Below, piece after piece: positions 36,360 to 47,300 of a DNA stretch of 48,609 bases. This stretch comes from Dysgonamonadaceae bacterium (GTDB lineage: Bacteria > Bacteroidota > Bacteroidia > Bacteroidales > Azobacteroidaceae), in NCBI GenBank assembly GCA_031256775.1, contig JAIRPX010000013.1, positions 1 to 48,609 of the forward strand, written 5' to 3'. The notes under the pieces are model-generated. The model searched no databases, had not been told where the DNA came from, and worked only from the letters and a program-made list of their open reading frames with translations. Position 1 is the stretch's first letter. Each line of letters opens with the position of its first letter. A program made the position numbers and the translations under genes.

Positions 36360-37622
36360 TTAACGACGCTCAATGGTTTCTTCTCTGTCGGGTCCGACAG
36401 ATACAATCCGTATTTTTACTCCTAATTTTTCTTCAAGGAATGACAAATAGTCGTTAAATTTTTGTGGAAATTCGCTTTCGCTTTGCATTTTTGTCATATT
36501 CATTTTCCATCCGGGCAATTCAACATAGACTGGTTTGACAGAGTCGTCGATTTCAAAGGGGAAATCTAAAATTTCTTTTCCCTGAATTTGATATGCAATA
36601 CAAACTTTAATTGTATCGAAAGTATCAAGGACGTCTGATTTTGTCATGATCAAGTGCGTTACTCCGTTTATCATAATGGCATAGCGCAATGCAACCAAAT
36701 CAATCCATCCACAACGGCGCGGACGTCCGGTAACGGAGCCGTATTCACAACCCAGATCCCTGATTTTTTGTCCTGTTTCATCATTCAATTCTGTTGGAAA
36801 CGGTCCACTGCCTACCCGTGTGCAGTAAGCCTTGAAAATGCCATAGACGTTTCCGATTTTTGAGGGAGCAGCCCCCAAACCGGTACATGCACCGGCACAG
36901 ACTGTGTTAGAACTTGTTACGAATGGGTAAGAGCCAAAATCAATATCCAGCATTGTACCTTGTGCGCCTTCTGCCAGAATTTTTTTCCCGTTTTTCAATT
37001 CTTTATTGATAAAATGTTCACTGTCAATAAACCGGAATCTTCGGAGACATTCAATGCCTTCCATCCATTCCTTTTCCAGTGATTCCAGGTCGGCTTCAAA
37101 GCTCATCTGTTTCAATAATTCTTTGTGGCGGGCAATAGCTTTGCTGTATTTAAGTTCGAAATTGTTTTCTATATCGCCTATTCTTAAACCGTTACGTCCT
37201 GTTTTATCTGTATATGCAGGACCAATTCCCTTACCTGTTGTGCCGATCTTACCGCTTCCTTTCTGCGTTTCGTAAGCCAAATCCAACAATCTGTGAGTCG
37301 GGAGAATCAGGTGCGCTTTTCTGGATATATACAACTGTTCGGTTAAAATGTGTCCCGACGCTTCCAAAGCTTCCACTTCTGCTTTGAACAAAGCAGGGTC
37401 AAGCACAACTCCATTACCGATGATATTTATTTTTCCTCCCTGGAAAATTCCGGAAGGAATTGAGCGAAGTATATATTTTTTCCCCTGAAATTCAAGTGTA
37501 TGACCGGCATTGGGACCTCCTTGAAAGCGAGTTACAATATCGTAATCAGGAGTAAGAACATCAACTATTTTGCCTTTACCTTCATCTCCCCACTGTAAAC
37601 CAAGAATTACGTCTATATTCAT
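36360..37622 (-). CDS. purA: Adenylosuccinate synthetase
   Basis: A 420-aa cytoplasmic enzyme that makes adenylosuccinate from IMP, aspartate and GTP in AMP biosynthesis. The phosphate-binding motif GDEGKGK (residues 12-18, catalytic D13) and H41 in NAGHT are present, together with GTTGKGIGPAYTDK and GSVTGRPRRCGW. Full length for the family. It lies 6 bp after the Fur-family gene and is probably co-transcribed with it. Confidence 0.98.
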   Translation of the reverse strand: MNIDVILGLQWGDEGKGKIVDVLTPDYDIVTRFQGGPNAGHTLEFQGKKYILRSIPSGIFQGGKINIIGNGVVLDPALFKAEVEALEASGHILTEQLYISRKAHLILPTHRLLDLAYETQKGSGKIGTTGKGIGPAYTDKTGRNGLRIGDIENNFELKYSKAIARHKELLKQMSFEADLESLEKEWMEGIECLRRFRFIDSEHFINKELKNGKKILAEGAQGTMLDIDFGSYPFVTSSNTVCAGACTGLGAAPSKIGNVYGIFKAYCTRVGSGPFPTELNDETGQKIRDLGCEYGSVTGRPRRCGWIDLVALRYAIMINGVTHLIMTKSDVLDTFDTIKVCIAYQIQGKEILDFPFEIDDSVKPVYVELPGWKMNMTKMQSESEFPQKFNDYLSFLEEKLGVKIRIVSVGPDREETIERR

Positions 37623-37628
37623 TATTGT

Positions 37629-38105
37629 TTATTGTTTTTTTTGTTCTTTTAGTTTTTGTTTACGTCCACATGCGCCACATACGCCATATATATACAGATT
37701 GTAGTGCGACGGCGTAAAATGATTTATTTTTCTATTTTGGATAATTGATTTTAATTCAGTGTCTTTGTATTCACGAATATTGTTGCATACGGTGCAAATC
37801 AAGTGATTGTGAAGTTCTTTATTGTAAACCCTTTCATACACCGACAAATTGTTTCCGAACTGGTGCTTTGCCACCAAATTACATTCTACAAAAAGTTGCA
37901 TTGCATTGTAGATGGTAGCCTTACTGACTTTGAAATTCTGATTCTTCATCCTGTTATACAGCGATTCTATGTCAAAATGACCGCGCTCGCTGTAAATAAT
38001 ATCCAGGATTGCATATCGCTCCGGCGTTTTGCGGCAATTGTTAGCTTTCAGATATTCAGTGAGTTTCAGTCTGACTACCTCTTTTATTTTATCTTCTTTT
38101 TCCAT
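37629..38105 (-). CDS. Fur-family transcriptional regulator
   Basis: A 158-aa metal-responsive DNA-binding regulator. A winged-helix domain (about 10-85, with KVSKATIYNAMQLF as recognition region) is followed by a dimerisation domain with structural zinc cysteines C104-C107 (CTVC) and C143-C146 (CGAC). Whether it is Fur, PerR or Zur cannot be settled from sequence alone. The linkage to purA is notable; targets are unknown. Confidence 0.93.
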   Translation of the reverse strand: MEKEDKIKEVVRLKLTEYLKANNCRKTPERYAILDIIYSERGHFDIESLYNRMKNQNFKVSKATIYNAMQLFVECNLVAKHQFGNNLSVYERVYNKELHNHLICTVCNNIREYKDTELKSIIQNRKINHFTPSHYNLYIYGVCGACGRKQKLKEQKKQ

Positions 38106-38128
38106 TCATGAATATGTATCAAACAATG

Positions 38129-38136
38129 CAAAATTA
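38129..38136 (-). promoter_or_regulatory. Possible -7 element for the Fur-purA operon
   Basis: On the minus strand this reads TAATTTTG, a match to TAnnTTTG, 24 bp before the Fur-family start codon. No good TTG box lies at the usual upstream distance, so confidence is low. Confidence 0.3.
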
Positions 38137-38189
38137 ATACTTTTCAAAAACAATCGGAAATATTCGAGCATAAAATGTTAAATTTTCGT

Positions 38190-40229
38190 CTAATCATTAT
38201 ATGTTGGCAAATGCGAATGTTCTTTTGAATAGCGCAACATTTGCTCTGTATAACTTTCTGTATAACAGGGAAGAATGTCCTTTATATTTCCGGAAGCGTC
38301 TTTTTCGATTTTATAATAAGGATTAACAAATCCTTTATACGGGGCTATGTTTAATTTAGCATAACGTTCCAGTATTTCCCTGTGAATATCAATATTGACT
38401 TTGACTGCGTATTTTTCGACCAGATTTTGTGCGCCTTCAAAGTCTCCCTCAGATTTTATCCTTTGGATTTCAGCCAGTAATTTTCCGATTAATACACGGG
38501 TTTTATCATAATCATTTATCATTACGTATGTTTTCCCGTTTTGGCGAATCAGCTCTACAACTTTTTCATCTTTCCCGTTTTCCAAAACCCAGTTTGCAAT
38601 CAGGGCGCGATTTCGCATGTGCGCTTCTTCGATATCTTTGCCAGGTTCGATACGGGCAAGCTGTGTAAGCAATCCGTTCATCATATATTTATAATATTCG
38701 GCTTTATATGCTTCGGGATTATCCAGCAGCCCTAATTCCAGCATTTTAATATCGGCTATGTAATATAGTCCGAACAGGTCGGCGCGAGCTTCTTCGATAG
38801 TTGAGCCATATACTTTCAAAGCGTCCTGGTCAACGCCCGGAAGTAACTGACCGGAAGCGTGTCCCAGACATTCGTGCAAATCTGTATGCAGGTTATCTGT
38901 TTGGGAAGAATATTTTGCCATCAAGTCTTTTTCGTAATCGCCATATACAAATTCCTGATTAAAGCCGCTGCCTGCTGCTGCTTTTTCGTAGGCTTCCGTT
39001 ATATTGGTTATTGTTACCGATTTTGAACCAAAATCTTTACGAATCCAGTTGGAATTTGGGAGATTAATGCCGATTGGAGTTGCAGGGTAGCAGTCGCCGC
39101 CTAAAATTGCTGCGGTAATAACTTTTGCAGTAATTCCTTTCACTTCTTTTTTCTTGAAACGTTCATCAACAGGAGAATGTTCTTCAAACCAGCGGGCATT
39201 TTCGCTGACAGTCTGCGTTAACGCCGTTGCATTCGGATCTTTAAAATTAACCAGGGATTCCCAGCTGGCTTTGATTCCAAGCGGATCGCCGTACGATTCT
39301 GTAAAGCCGTTTACAAAATCAACTGTTGAGTTTGTATCTTTTACCCATTGAATTGAATATTCGTCATATTTTTTCAGCGAACCTGTTTTGTAAAAGTCTA
39401 TCAATAAATCAATTACCTTTTTTTGCTGTTCATTTTCAGCATATTTTGCCGCTTGTTTTAAGTTAAAAACTATACGTTCAATAGCAGGAGAATATAAACC
39501 GTTGATTTTATAAACTAATTCTGTCAGTTTTCCATTTTTCTTAACTAACCGGCTGTTTAAGCCGAAAGCGACAGGGCGAAGATCTGTTGAATCTTTCATT
39601 GCACTGTAGAAATCTTCTACTTCTTTTTGGGTCACGCCTTCGCCATAATAATTGTTGGCTGAATTAACGATTACATCAACGCTACTGTCCTGATTAACTT
39701 TTTTCAAATACAAAGCAGGATCGAACATAACCGGAATAATTTCTTTGAGGAAAGCGTCGGTAGATTGATCCTTTCTTGTTTGTATCAAGGACTTTGGAAG
39801 TGAACGAACCGCCCGTGAAAAAAAGTCTTGGGAAAATCCGGGTAAAAATTTTTCTTCACCGTAGTGATGATGGATACCATTTGAAAACCATACCCTTTTC
39901 AAATATACGACAAATTCTTTGTAATCTTTACTTGTTTTATCGCCTTTGAAATTGGTATATATTGCTTCCAGTGTACGGCGAATTGCCAGATTGTAGCGAT
40001 TGTTTTGGTCGAATAAGATGTCTCGTCCATCTATAGCCGCTTCACTGAGGTAATATATCAACTTCTTCTGATTCAGCGACAAGTCGTTCCATCCTGTTAC
40101 TGAATAGCGCAAAATGCCAAGATCGGCAAACTGTTCCACATTGTAATTAAACTCTTCTGTTTTATCTTTTGCGTATGCAGAACAGGCAAAAACGGTTATT
40201 AACATGATTGCTAATTTTCTCATATACAT
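38190..40229 (-). CDS. Exported M49-family dipeptidyl peptidase III
   Basis: A 679-aa zinc exopeptidase removing dipeptides from the N-terminus of peptides. The M49 motif HECLGH lies at 452-457 and the second metal motif EEARAD at 479-484. Length is normal for the family. It has an N-terminal signal (RKLAIMLITVFACSAYA), so it is periplasmic or possibly a lipoprotein at C16, though the lipobox is poor; many other M49 enzymes are cytosolic. Starts at 40229 or 40223 (MYM) are both possible. It follows the small barrel gene by 9 bp. Confidence 0.93.
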   Translation of the reverse strand: MYMRKLAIMLITVFACSAYAKDKTEEFNYNVEQFADLGILRYSVTGWNDLSLNQKKLIYYLSEAAIDGRDILFDQNNRYNLAIRRTLEAIYTNFKGDKTSKDYKEFVVYLKRVWFSNGIHHHYGEEKFLPGFSQDFFSRAVRSLPKSLIQTRKDQSTDAFLKEIIPVMFDPALYLKKVNQDSSVDVIVNSANNYYGEGVTQKEVEDFYSAMKDSTDLRPVAFGLNSRLVKKNGKLTELVYKINGLYSPAIERIVFNLKQAAKYAENEQQKKVIDLLIDFYKTGSLKKYDEYSIQWVKDTNSTVDFVNGFTESYGDPLGIKASWESLVNFKDPNATALTQTVSENARWFEEHSPVDERFKKKEVKGITAKVITAAILGGDCYPATPIGINLPNSNWIRKDFGSKSVTITNITEAYEKAAAGSGFNQEFVYGDYEKDLMAKYSSQTDNLHTDLHECLGHASGQLLPGVDQDALKVYGSTIEEARADLFGLYYIADIKMLELGLLDNPEAYKAEYYKYMMNGLLTQLARIEPGKDIEEAHMRNRALIANWVLENGKDEKVVELIRQNGKTYVMINDYDKTRVLIGKLLAEIQRIKSEGDFEGAQNLVEKYAVKVNIDIHREILERYAKLNIAPYKGFVNPYYKIEKDASGNIKDILPCYTESYTEQMLRYSKEHSHLPTYND

Positions 40230-40238
40230 TATTTTACA

Positions 40239-40745
40239 TTAAAAATTCACGCCGAAACTTATGGATAATCCTGAATTTATAAAATTCTGTTCTTTCTCCA
40301 AACTGATTCTTCTTGCCCCCATTTCAAAAAAAATTGCAGATTCAATAAACGCATTATCAGAAATGTAGTAAGTGGCGCCTATTTCAGCTTTTCCACTGCT
40401 GTTTATTTTTCTGAAATTATATTCGCCAATGTATGACAAACCTCCATAGATATATTCCCAGACGTAATATCTGCCTCCAATTTCGCCTTTAAGACTGTTA
40501 TCTCTATTATTATAACCATAAAATCCGCCCAAAGTTAAAGCAAGATTATCTGCAACGAAATAATTCCCTTTAATTCCAAGGTTTAAATAAGTTTGCGTAT
40601 CCGAGTCATCAGGTTTAAGAAGTCTTAAACTAAAATCGGATACATTGGCTGCGATTGTTTTATTGCCTTGATAAAACTCTTGTGCATTAGCAGTTAATAT
40701 TGATGATGCTATTGCAATGATAATAAATAAGATTGATTTGTTCAT
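40239..40745 (-). CDS. Small outer-membrane beta-barrel protein
   Basis: A 168-aa protein with a signal peptide (cut near residue 21, TANA-Q) and alternating hydrophobic strands (YLNLGIKGNYFV, LALTLGGFYGY, GEIGGRYYVW, KAEIGATYYI). The terminal FGVNF fits outer-membrane barrel assembly. It resembles OmpW/porin-like small barrels in general form, but no specific function is recognised. It lies 45 bp after gpmI and 9 bp before the M49 peptidase gene, probably in one transcript. Confidence 0.8.
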   Translation of the reverse strand: MNKSILFIIIAIASSILTANAQEFYQGNKTIAANVSDFSLRLLKPDDSDTQTYLNLGIKGNYFVADNLALTLGGFYGYNNRDNSLKGEIGGRYYVWEYIYGGLSYIGEYNFRKINSSGKAEIGATYYISDNAFIESAIFFEMGARRISLEKEQNFINSGLSISFGVNF

Positions 40746-40783
40746 TTTTTGTTTTTTATTATTAATTGTTCATTTTTTTACTC

Positions 40784-40804
40784 CTAATTCCTAATTCTTA
40801 ATTA
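40784..40804. repeat. Heptad array at the 3' end of gpmI
   Basis: Three 7-bp units (CTAATTC, CTAATTC, TTAATTA) run through the last codons and stop of gpmI into the intergenic gap. The period equals that of the arrays in the composite repeats. Confidence 0.65.
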
Positions 40805-42320
40805 AATCCCTTCCTGTCATTTCTTCAGGTTGTGGTAAATCCAGAATATGTAAAATACTTGGAGCCACGTCTGCCAGTATTCCATTTTCAACTGTTGCCT
40901 TTTCATTTTCTGAGACATATATAAAAGGAACAGGATTCAAAGAATGAGCTGTATTTGGAGAACCATCGTCGTTTAAGGCATAATCTGCATTTCCATGATC
41001 GGCGATAATAATTGATTCGTATCCGTTAGACTTGGCTGCTTCAATTGTATTTTTCAAGCAGGCGTCCACTGTTTTAACAGCTTTTTCGATGGCATCATAA
41101 ATGCCTGTATGTCCCACCATATCTCCATTGGCATAATTAACAACGATGAAATCAAATTGCTGAGAATTAATAGCTTCCACTAATTTATCCGTTACTTCAT
41201 ACGCCGACATTTCAGGTTTCAGGTCATAAGTAGCTACTTTTGGCGAGTTTACCAGAATGCGTTCTTCTCCTGCGTATGGAGCTTCCCTACCGCCGTTGAA
41301 AAAGAAAGTTACGTGCGCATATTTTTCTGTTTCAGCAATATGAAGCTGTTTTAAGCCTAAATTCGAGAGATATTCACCCATAGTGTTGTTTACGTTATCT
41401 TTATCGAAAAGGACATGAACGTTTTTGAATGTAGGATCATACGGGGTCATAGTAAAATAGCGGAGTTGCGGAATAACATTCATTCCTGATTCCGGCATGT
41501 TTTGCTGCGACAAAACTGTTGTCAGTTCCTTAGCGCGATCGTTTCGGAAATTAAAAAAGATTATAACGTCGCCTTCTTCAATTACGGCAACCGGTTTGTC
41601 GTTTTTAACGCATACAATCGGTTTGATAAATTCGTCTGTAACTCCTTCCTGATAAGACTGTTCTATAGCATTTACTGGATTTTCTGTTGGAGCGCCGACG
41701 CCATGTACCAGCAAGTCGTATGCAACTTTCACTCTTTCCCAGCGTTTGTCCCTGTCCATTGCATAATAACGACCAATGACAGAAGCTATTTGTCCTGTTG
41801 ATTTATTTAGATGATCATTCAGCTCGCGGATAAATCCGGCTCCGCTTTTAGGGTCTGTATCGCGACCATCCATGAAACAGTGAACAAACGTTTTGTCTAT
41901 TCCGTATAATTTGCTGATGTCGGTTAGTTTGAAAAGATGTTCTAATGAGCTGTGTACTCCTCCATTAGAAACCAATCCCATGATATGAATCTGCTTATCG
42001 TTTTCTTTTGCATAATTGTATGCCTGCTTAATTCCCGGATTTTCGAGGATAGAGTTGTTGCGCGCCGCGATGTTAATTTTCACCAAGTCCTGATAAACAA
42101 CACGTCCCGCACCGATGTTTAGATGACCAACCTCTGAATTACCCATTTGTCCGTCGGGTAATCCTACATTTTCGCCTGAAGCCTGCAACTGCGAATACGG
42201 GTAATTTTTTAAAAGATAATCCCAATAGGGCGTTTCTGTGTGATATATTACATCTCTTTTTGTTTTGTCGCCGAATCCCCAACCATCAAGGATGACCAAT
42301 AATGCTTTCTTTTTTACCAT
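40791..42320 (-). CDS. gpmI: 2,3-bisphosphoglycerate-independent phosphoglycerate mutase
   Basis: A 509-aa cytoplasmic glycolytic enzyme interconverting 3- and 2-phosphoglycerate with two metal ions. The phosphatase-like domain begins with LVILDGWG (D12). The phosphoserine nucleophile is S62 in MGNSEVGH. The mutase insertion follows ([21 protein letters not shown]) and the second metal motif is IIADHGNAD. Length is standard. The final residues and stop lie in a heptad array. Confidence 0.98.
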   Translation of the reverse strand: MVKKKALLVILDGWGFGDKTKRDVIYHTETPYWDYLLKNYPYSQLQASGENVGLPDGQMGNSEVGHLNIGAGRVVYQDLVKINIAARNNSILENPGIKQAYNYAKENDKQIHIMGLVSNGGVHSSLEHLFKLTDISKLYGIDKTFVHCFMDGRDTDPKSGAGFIRELNDHLNKSTGQIASVIGRYYAMDRDKRWERVKVAYDLLVHGVGAPTENPVNAIEQSYQEGVTDEFIKPIVCVKNDKPVAVIEEGDVIIFFNFRNDRAKELTTVLSQQNMPESGMNVIPQLRYFTMTPYDPTFKNVHVLFDKDNVNNTMGEYLSNLGLKQLHIAETEKYAHVTFFFNGGREAPYAGEERILVNSPKVATYDLKPEMSAYEVTDKLVEAINSQQFDFIVVNYANGDMVGHTGIYDAIEKAVKTVDACLKNTIEAAKSNGYESIIIADHGNADYALNDDGSPNTAHSLNPVPFIYVSENEKATVENGILADVAPSILHILDLPQPEEMTGRDLIKN

Positions 42321-42455
42321 ATTTTTTGAAATAATTCAGTTATATACATACAAATCGCCTCAAAGCTACTAAAATAGCTACAAAAGCTCAGTAAAACCGG
42401 CTACAAATTTACAAAAAAATAGTGGAAAATCGAAATTGAATGAAATTTTTTTATA

Positions 42456-42619
42456 CTTTGCGAGGTTTAATTTTACGCATCGTCATTGCGAGCGTTAGCG
42501 AAGCAATCCAGTAATTAGTAATTAGTTATCAGTTTTTAGTTTTTAGTGCTGGATTGCTTCAGGCTTCGCCTTCGCAATGACGTTGCAAAAAATCATACCA
42601 TGCCATACTGTGTAGAGTA
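42456..42619. repeat. Composite dispersed repeat element, copy B (inverted relative to copy A)
   Basis: Arms lie at 42481-42511 and 42549-42582. The right arm is the exact reverse complement of the 34-base left arm of copy A, and flanking sequence is also shared in inverted orientation. The spacer 42510-42544 is five 7-bp units (AGTAATT twice, AGTTATC, AGTTTTT twice). It lies between the second susD terminator and gpmI, in a 374-bp gap. The rest of the gap (42321-42455) is AT-rich, with repeated GCTAC/CAAA motifs and no clear promoter pair. Confidence 0.85.
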
Positions 42620-42644
42620 TAAGAGCATTATTTTTACCTGTAAC

Positions 42645-42669
42645 TAAAAAAGGCGGGACATGCCCGCCT
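42645..42669 (-). terminator. Intrinsic terminator of the second susC/susD operon
   Basis: On the minus strand AGGCGGG, a 5-nt loop and CCCGCCT form a 7-bp GC-rich stem followed at once by T6 (the A run at 42646-42651 on the plus strand). It lies 26 bp beyond the susD stop. Confidence 0.9.
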
Positions 42670-42694
42670 CCTTTCGTTTGCCCACTAATTTTTC

Positions 42695-44341
42695 TTAGCG
42701 GACGGTGTAATAATCGCCGTCTTTAGCCCAGAATATTTTAGTGTAGTGAGTATCCTGCGCTTTAACAGATTCCCAGTTGACAGTATTGTATGTCCTTTCA
42801 TTGTCGGGATACATAAGCCGGTAGGGAGGTCTTTTAACTTCCGGCGAATCGTTGTCTCTCAGGAATGTAAGTTCGGGATAGCCTGTTCTACGCAAATCAG
42901 CCCACGACTGTCTCATGTCGATAAGAGCTGTATTTAGCCATTTCTGTTCGAGTATGACTTTTTGTTTATTACTGTCTTTGTCCCACAGTTTTTGGGCGAA
43001 AGCATCTATTGCGGCGGCGTCTGGAGCCGAATAAACAGGCATTTCAGCAGAAATATTGTTTAACCAGTAATAATAGTTGAACGATTCGGCAATTCCTTTT
43101 TTGAAAGCCTCAAGTTCATTGCCCTGCGTCCAGCCTTGCTGTATTGCTTCAGCTTTGATAAACCATGTTTCGGCGGCGGTAAAAATAATACCCGGAAAAT
43201 TAACGTTGCGGGCAAATGTTACGCGGCTTGGACGTGAATACTGAACGCCGTTAGGATTATTCCAGTCGCCTTCTTGAATACCTAATGCAGCCTGCGGGTC
43301 AACGCCTACATATAATCCTTTGTTAGGACCTGCGGCAACGGTGTCGACAAAAACAGGAATGCGGGGATCGGAATCGGATGTTATTTTTCCATCCACCACG
43401 CCCAGAATGTCTATCATCGTTTTTGAGGCTCTAATGAAAGTGCCTTCGCTTTCGCCGTCTTCAAAACAACCACGTACACCACCCCACGGATTTCCCAAAT
43501 CGTTTTTGAAAGCATCGTTGTCGGCGTCAATTTTAATCACATGGTCTAATGTTTCAACCAGAGGATATTTGGAAGGATTAGAAAGCATCTGATTCAATAT
43601 CTCCCTGCCTTTTGCCGTCAAATCACCTTGTGACGATATGCGCAAAGCCATACGAAGGCGAAGCGAATTGGCAAAACGCTGCCATTTTGTCAAATCGCCT
43701 TTGTTGATATAATCCTGATCAGGCAAGGTTGCAATAGTTGGCAAACTGCTGCCAATCAATGCCGTGAGTCGCGTATTTACTTCATCCAGTGAATTGAGCA
43801 TTTCCGTATAAATATCGGTAGCTGCATCGTATTTTGAAGAAGCATTTGCCAAATCGTTTGTAATTGGCAATAATCCAGCTTCTGAATATGGCGCGGCTCC
43901 CCAAATATCTACAACTTCTTCCAGCTGGTGGAAAACAAAAGTTCTTGCAAGAAGTTCATAAACTTCATTAATTGCTTTGTCTTCATCCGTTAAACGGCTA
44001 TAGGTTTCCTGCAATACTCTGTATTGAGTCAGCGTATAGTAAAATTCCTGCCAGCGATTCTGCGCATAACTTCTTGTGCCAGAATACCGTCCATTACTAT
44101 TCTGAAATCCAATTGTTTGAGCAAGCGTTCCAATTTGGGTTTTATCGAAAACATATCTCCAGTAAATGTCCCCCATTGTTTGCTTGCGCGCCGACCAGAA
44201 AACGCCTGTCATTAGCTTGCCGCATGATACGGTTGTCGTTTGAGATGGATCAGGATAATATTTGTCGAACTGAGCGTCGCTACAGCCCGCAACTGTTACC
44301 AAAGTAATAACTGTTACCAAACTATAAAATATCTTTTTCAT
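42695..44341 (-). CDS. SusD-like lipoprotein (SusD_2 type), second pair
   Basis: A 548-aa surface lipoprotein with lipobox VAGC (C20). It shows the SusD-like_2 pattern: WQEFYYTLTQYRVLQET, VDIWGAAPYSEA, KWQRFANSLRLRMALRIS, and a late WLNTALIDMRQSWADLRRTGYPEL. It binds substrate at the mouth of its SusC partner. It starts 24 bp after the susC stop and is followed by a strong terminator, so the pair is an operon of two. No hydrolase lies beside it, so the substrate may be a peptide or a glycan processed elsewhere. Confidence 0.93.
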   Translation of the reverse strand: MKKIFYSLVTVITLVTVAGCSDAQFDKYYPDPSQTTTVSCGKLMTGVFWSARKQTMGDIYWRYVFDKTQIGTLAQTIGFQNSNGRYSGTRSYAQNRWQEFYYTLTQYRVLQETYSRLTDEDKAINEVYELLARTFVFHQLEEVVDIWGAAPYSEAGLLPITNDLANASSKYDAATDIYTEMLNSLDEVNTRLTALIGSSLPTIATLPDQDYINKGDLTKWQRFANSLRLRMALRISSQGDLTAKGREILNQMLSNPSKYPLVETLDHVIKIDADNDAFKNDLGNPWGGVRGCFEDGESEGTFIRASKTMIDILGVVDGKITSDSDPRIPVFVDTVAAGPNKGLYVGVDPQAALGIQEGDWNNPNGVQYSRPSRVTFARNVNFPGIIFTAAETWFIKAEAIQQGWTQGNELEAFKKGIAESFNYYYWLNNISAEMPVYSAPDAAAIDAFAQKLWDKDSNKQKVILEQKWLNTALIDMRQSWADLRRTGYPELTFLRDNDSPEVKRPPYRLMYPDNERTYNTVNWESVKAQDTHYTKIFWAKDGDYYTVR

Positions 44342-44365
44342 ATTATATTATTTTTGTAATTAAGA

Positions 44366-47300
44366 TTAGAAATTAGCTCGTAAGGAAACCCCTACAGAGC
44401 GGGTTGATGTAGTAGAACCGCCGATGCTTGTCTGTCCTATCCAGTTAGTAGCGTCTGTAGCTTCTGCGTCGAAAATTGGTAAATTCTTATAGATATAGAA
44501 CAGGTTGCGTCCGAAAACGGAAACTGTCAGATTCTTACAGAAGAATTTCTGCGTCAGATTTTGCGGAAGCGTATAACTCAAAGAGATTTCACGCACTTTC
44601 CAGTATGTATTTTCAAACAGCGACTGATTATACAGTGTCCCTTCGCTGGCTCCCCAGTTGAAGTTTGCCATGTAGTAATAATCGGATGCAACCGGCTTAA
44701 AGCCATATTTTGCTGCATTTTCAGCATTGTTTTCAACATACTGCGGATTATCAGGCGTTCCCACATTTCTCACGCCGTTCAGAAACATACCGTTATCGTA
44801 TGTTTTGGTATAAGTCTGTCCGGTAGAACTCTTAATATCAACAGTATAGGTTAGACCTCCATGTTCGGCGTCCCTGTATTTCAAGGATTCTTCAAGGCTA
44901 CCTCGTCCCATTAAATACTGATAAGGCGTGTTGAACACCATACCACCTATGCGGAAGTCGGTCATAATACTGAGGGCTAAGTTTTTATAAGTAAACGAAG
45001 TACCCAGACCGCCTATCCATTTAGGCATAGCGTTTCCAACTTTTTGGCGGGTATCGTAATCTCCCTGATACAGACCATCTTCGGCAATTACGTCGCGCAT
45101 TTGTCCATTAACTTCCACCTGTTTCGGAAGGTAGGTGTAGAAATCGCCCATTGGTTCGCCGACTTTCGACACTAGCAATAAAGATCCGTTGTCGATATTA
45201 GAATGTTCCAGCTGTGGAACGCCGTCCATCAATTTTACTACCTTATTGCTATTCCATGCTGCATTTAAATTCAAATCCCATGAAAAATCTTTTGTCTTAA
45301 CAGGCGTACCATATAGCGATAATTCAAAGCCTTTATTTTCCAAATCGCCGATATTCAAATAGATACTGTTTCCTCCTGCCGAAAATGGAAGCGACGCCGG
45401 AATAATCTGGTCTTTGACTAATGCAGAATAATAAGTCAATTCAACTCCCAGACGGTTTTTGAAGAATTTATTTTCCAGACCGATTTCCCATTCATATTTG
45501 GTTTCTGGTTTGATTTTCTTGTTGCCCAGATTTTCTTTGGTAATGTTGTATATATAGGAACTTGCCAATGCTTGCGTATATGATTCATTGTATTTATACA
45601 CATCAGGCGCATTACCTGTGATACCATAGGAAGCTCTCAATTTTCCAAAATAATACCATGAGGGAAGATTTTCTTTCAATGCTTCCGTATAGAGGAAACT
45701 TCCGCTGACAGAAGGATATGTAAATTTATTCAATCCCGAAACAATATTTGAAAGCCTTTCGCTGCGAATTGTAGCATCTAAATAAAGGTAATTATCATAC
45801 GATGCGCCAACTGTTGCAAAGAGACCGTCTCTCAGGAACATTTGACGTCCCATTGAAGCGTCAGCCTTATTTTTGCTTGCAGCCAGATTGAACCAGTTTT
45901 CTACCGAAAGACCGCCGTTGGTATTCACCTGTGCATAGCTCATTTTTTCAAGCCGTCCCTGCCAGCCTACATTAGCCGTCAATCCAATATCTTCGGTTAT
46001 GTTTTTGTCATACGACAGCATTATGTCTCCATAATAGATTTCATATCGCCAGTTCCGCAACGAATAGTAACCTGAAGCGCCATACATTTGTGGACGCTCA
46101 CTGTGTTCATTGCGTTCGATTTCATTGGCGGTGAAATCGGTAGCGATTTTTCCTTTCAATGTTAAACCGTCTATGATCTTCCATGAAGGGATTAAACTTG
46201 CCAGCAGGCGATTGTTGGTTTCTAAATTTTCTTTTCCAAGCACGTGCCATAAATATTCATTTCCCAGACCGCTCATAAATGCCGGCGAATACGCATAAGC
46301 CTCGTCGGGAGTTAATGTTTGAGCCGTTGGTGAATAAGTCATATTCATATAACCACGCGACGTAACAAAAGTATTCCTGAACAGGGCTATGTCGTCGAAA
46401 GCTCCAAACATACCGCCGAAATTGTTTGTTACACGACTGATACGATATGGTCGGTTCTTAACCGTTTCTCGCATGTAGTTTGCCGTATAACCCAAACTCA
46501 GGTTTTTTGTAAAATTCATATTCCCTGTAAGATTGAAATTGTTTTTTCCGTAGTGAGAATTATACTGGTTTGGAATGTTGTCAATATAAGTATAGGAAAA
46601 GCGGGTTGAAGAATTTTCACCTCCATGCGCGATACTTACATTGTAGTTTTGATTCCATGCAGTACGGAAAAGGTCAGACCATGGATCGGAGTTGATGGGA
46701 TTGTAGGCGCGCATTTTACCGTCCCAGTAGAGTACCTGACTTCCGTCGTACTTTGGTCCGTAATACTGTGTTGTATTTTGCACGCTTTTCCATGTTTTCC
46801 CCTGCCATTCCCTTTCGATAAAACCGTCGTTTTGAATCCTGTAGTCGGTTCCATTGTTATCTGTATATGAACCAGGTCCAAAAATTGTTTGGAATTTAGG
46901 CATATAGGCAACCATATCGGCAGAAAGTCCTGCGTTCACGCTTATTTGATAACCGCTGCCCCGCGAGGCTTTTTTTGTGGTTATCATCATAACGCCGTTG
47001 TTGGCTTCCGAGCCGTAAAGGGCTGTTGCTGCCGCTCCTTTAAGAATCGAAATACTTTCGATATCTTCGGGATTTACGTCAACCAAACCGTTTGAGTTGA
47101 TACGTTGCTCATCCCAGTAACCAAGTTCATTGGCATTTCCATTCCGGATGGGAACTCCATCCAAGATAATCAGAGGCAGGTTGTTACCCGTGATGGAATG
47201 TAAGCCGCGAATACTTATTGCAACGGCTGTTCCTGCTCCACCCGGCGCCTGCTGAATCTGAACGCCAGCTGCTTTTCCATAGAGAGCAGAACCAAGATTG

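Noticed and set aside
42361-42411. TAnnTTTG-like boxes upstream of gpmI (42361-42368 and 42404-42411, minus strand)
   Set aside because: Both match the -7 consensus but lack a TTG at the normal distance, and the region is rich in CAAA/GCTAC repeats, so chance matches are likely.
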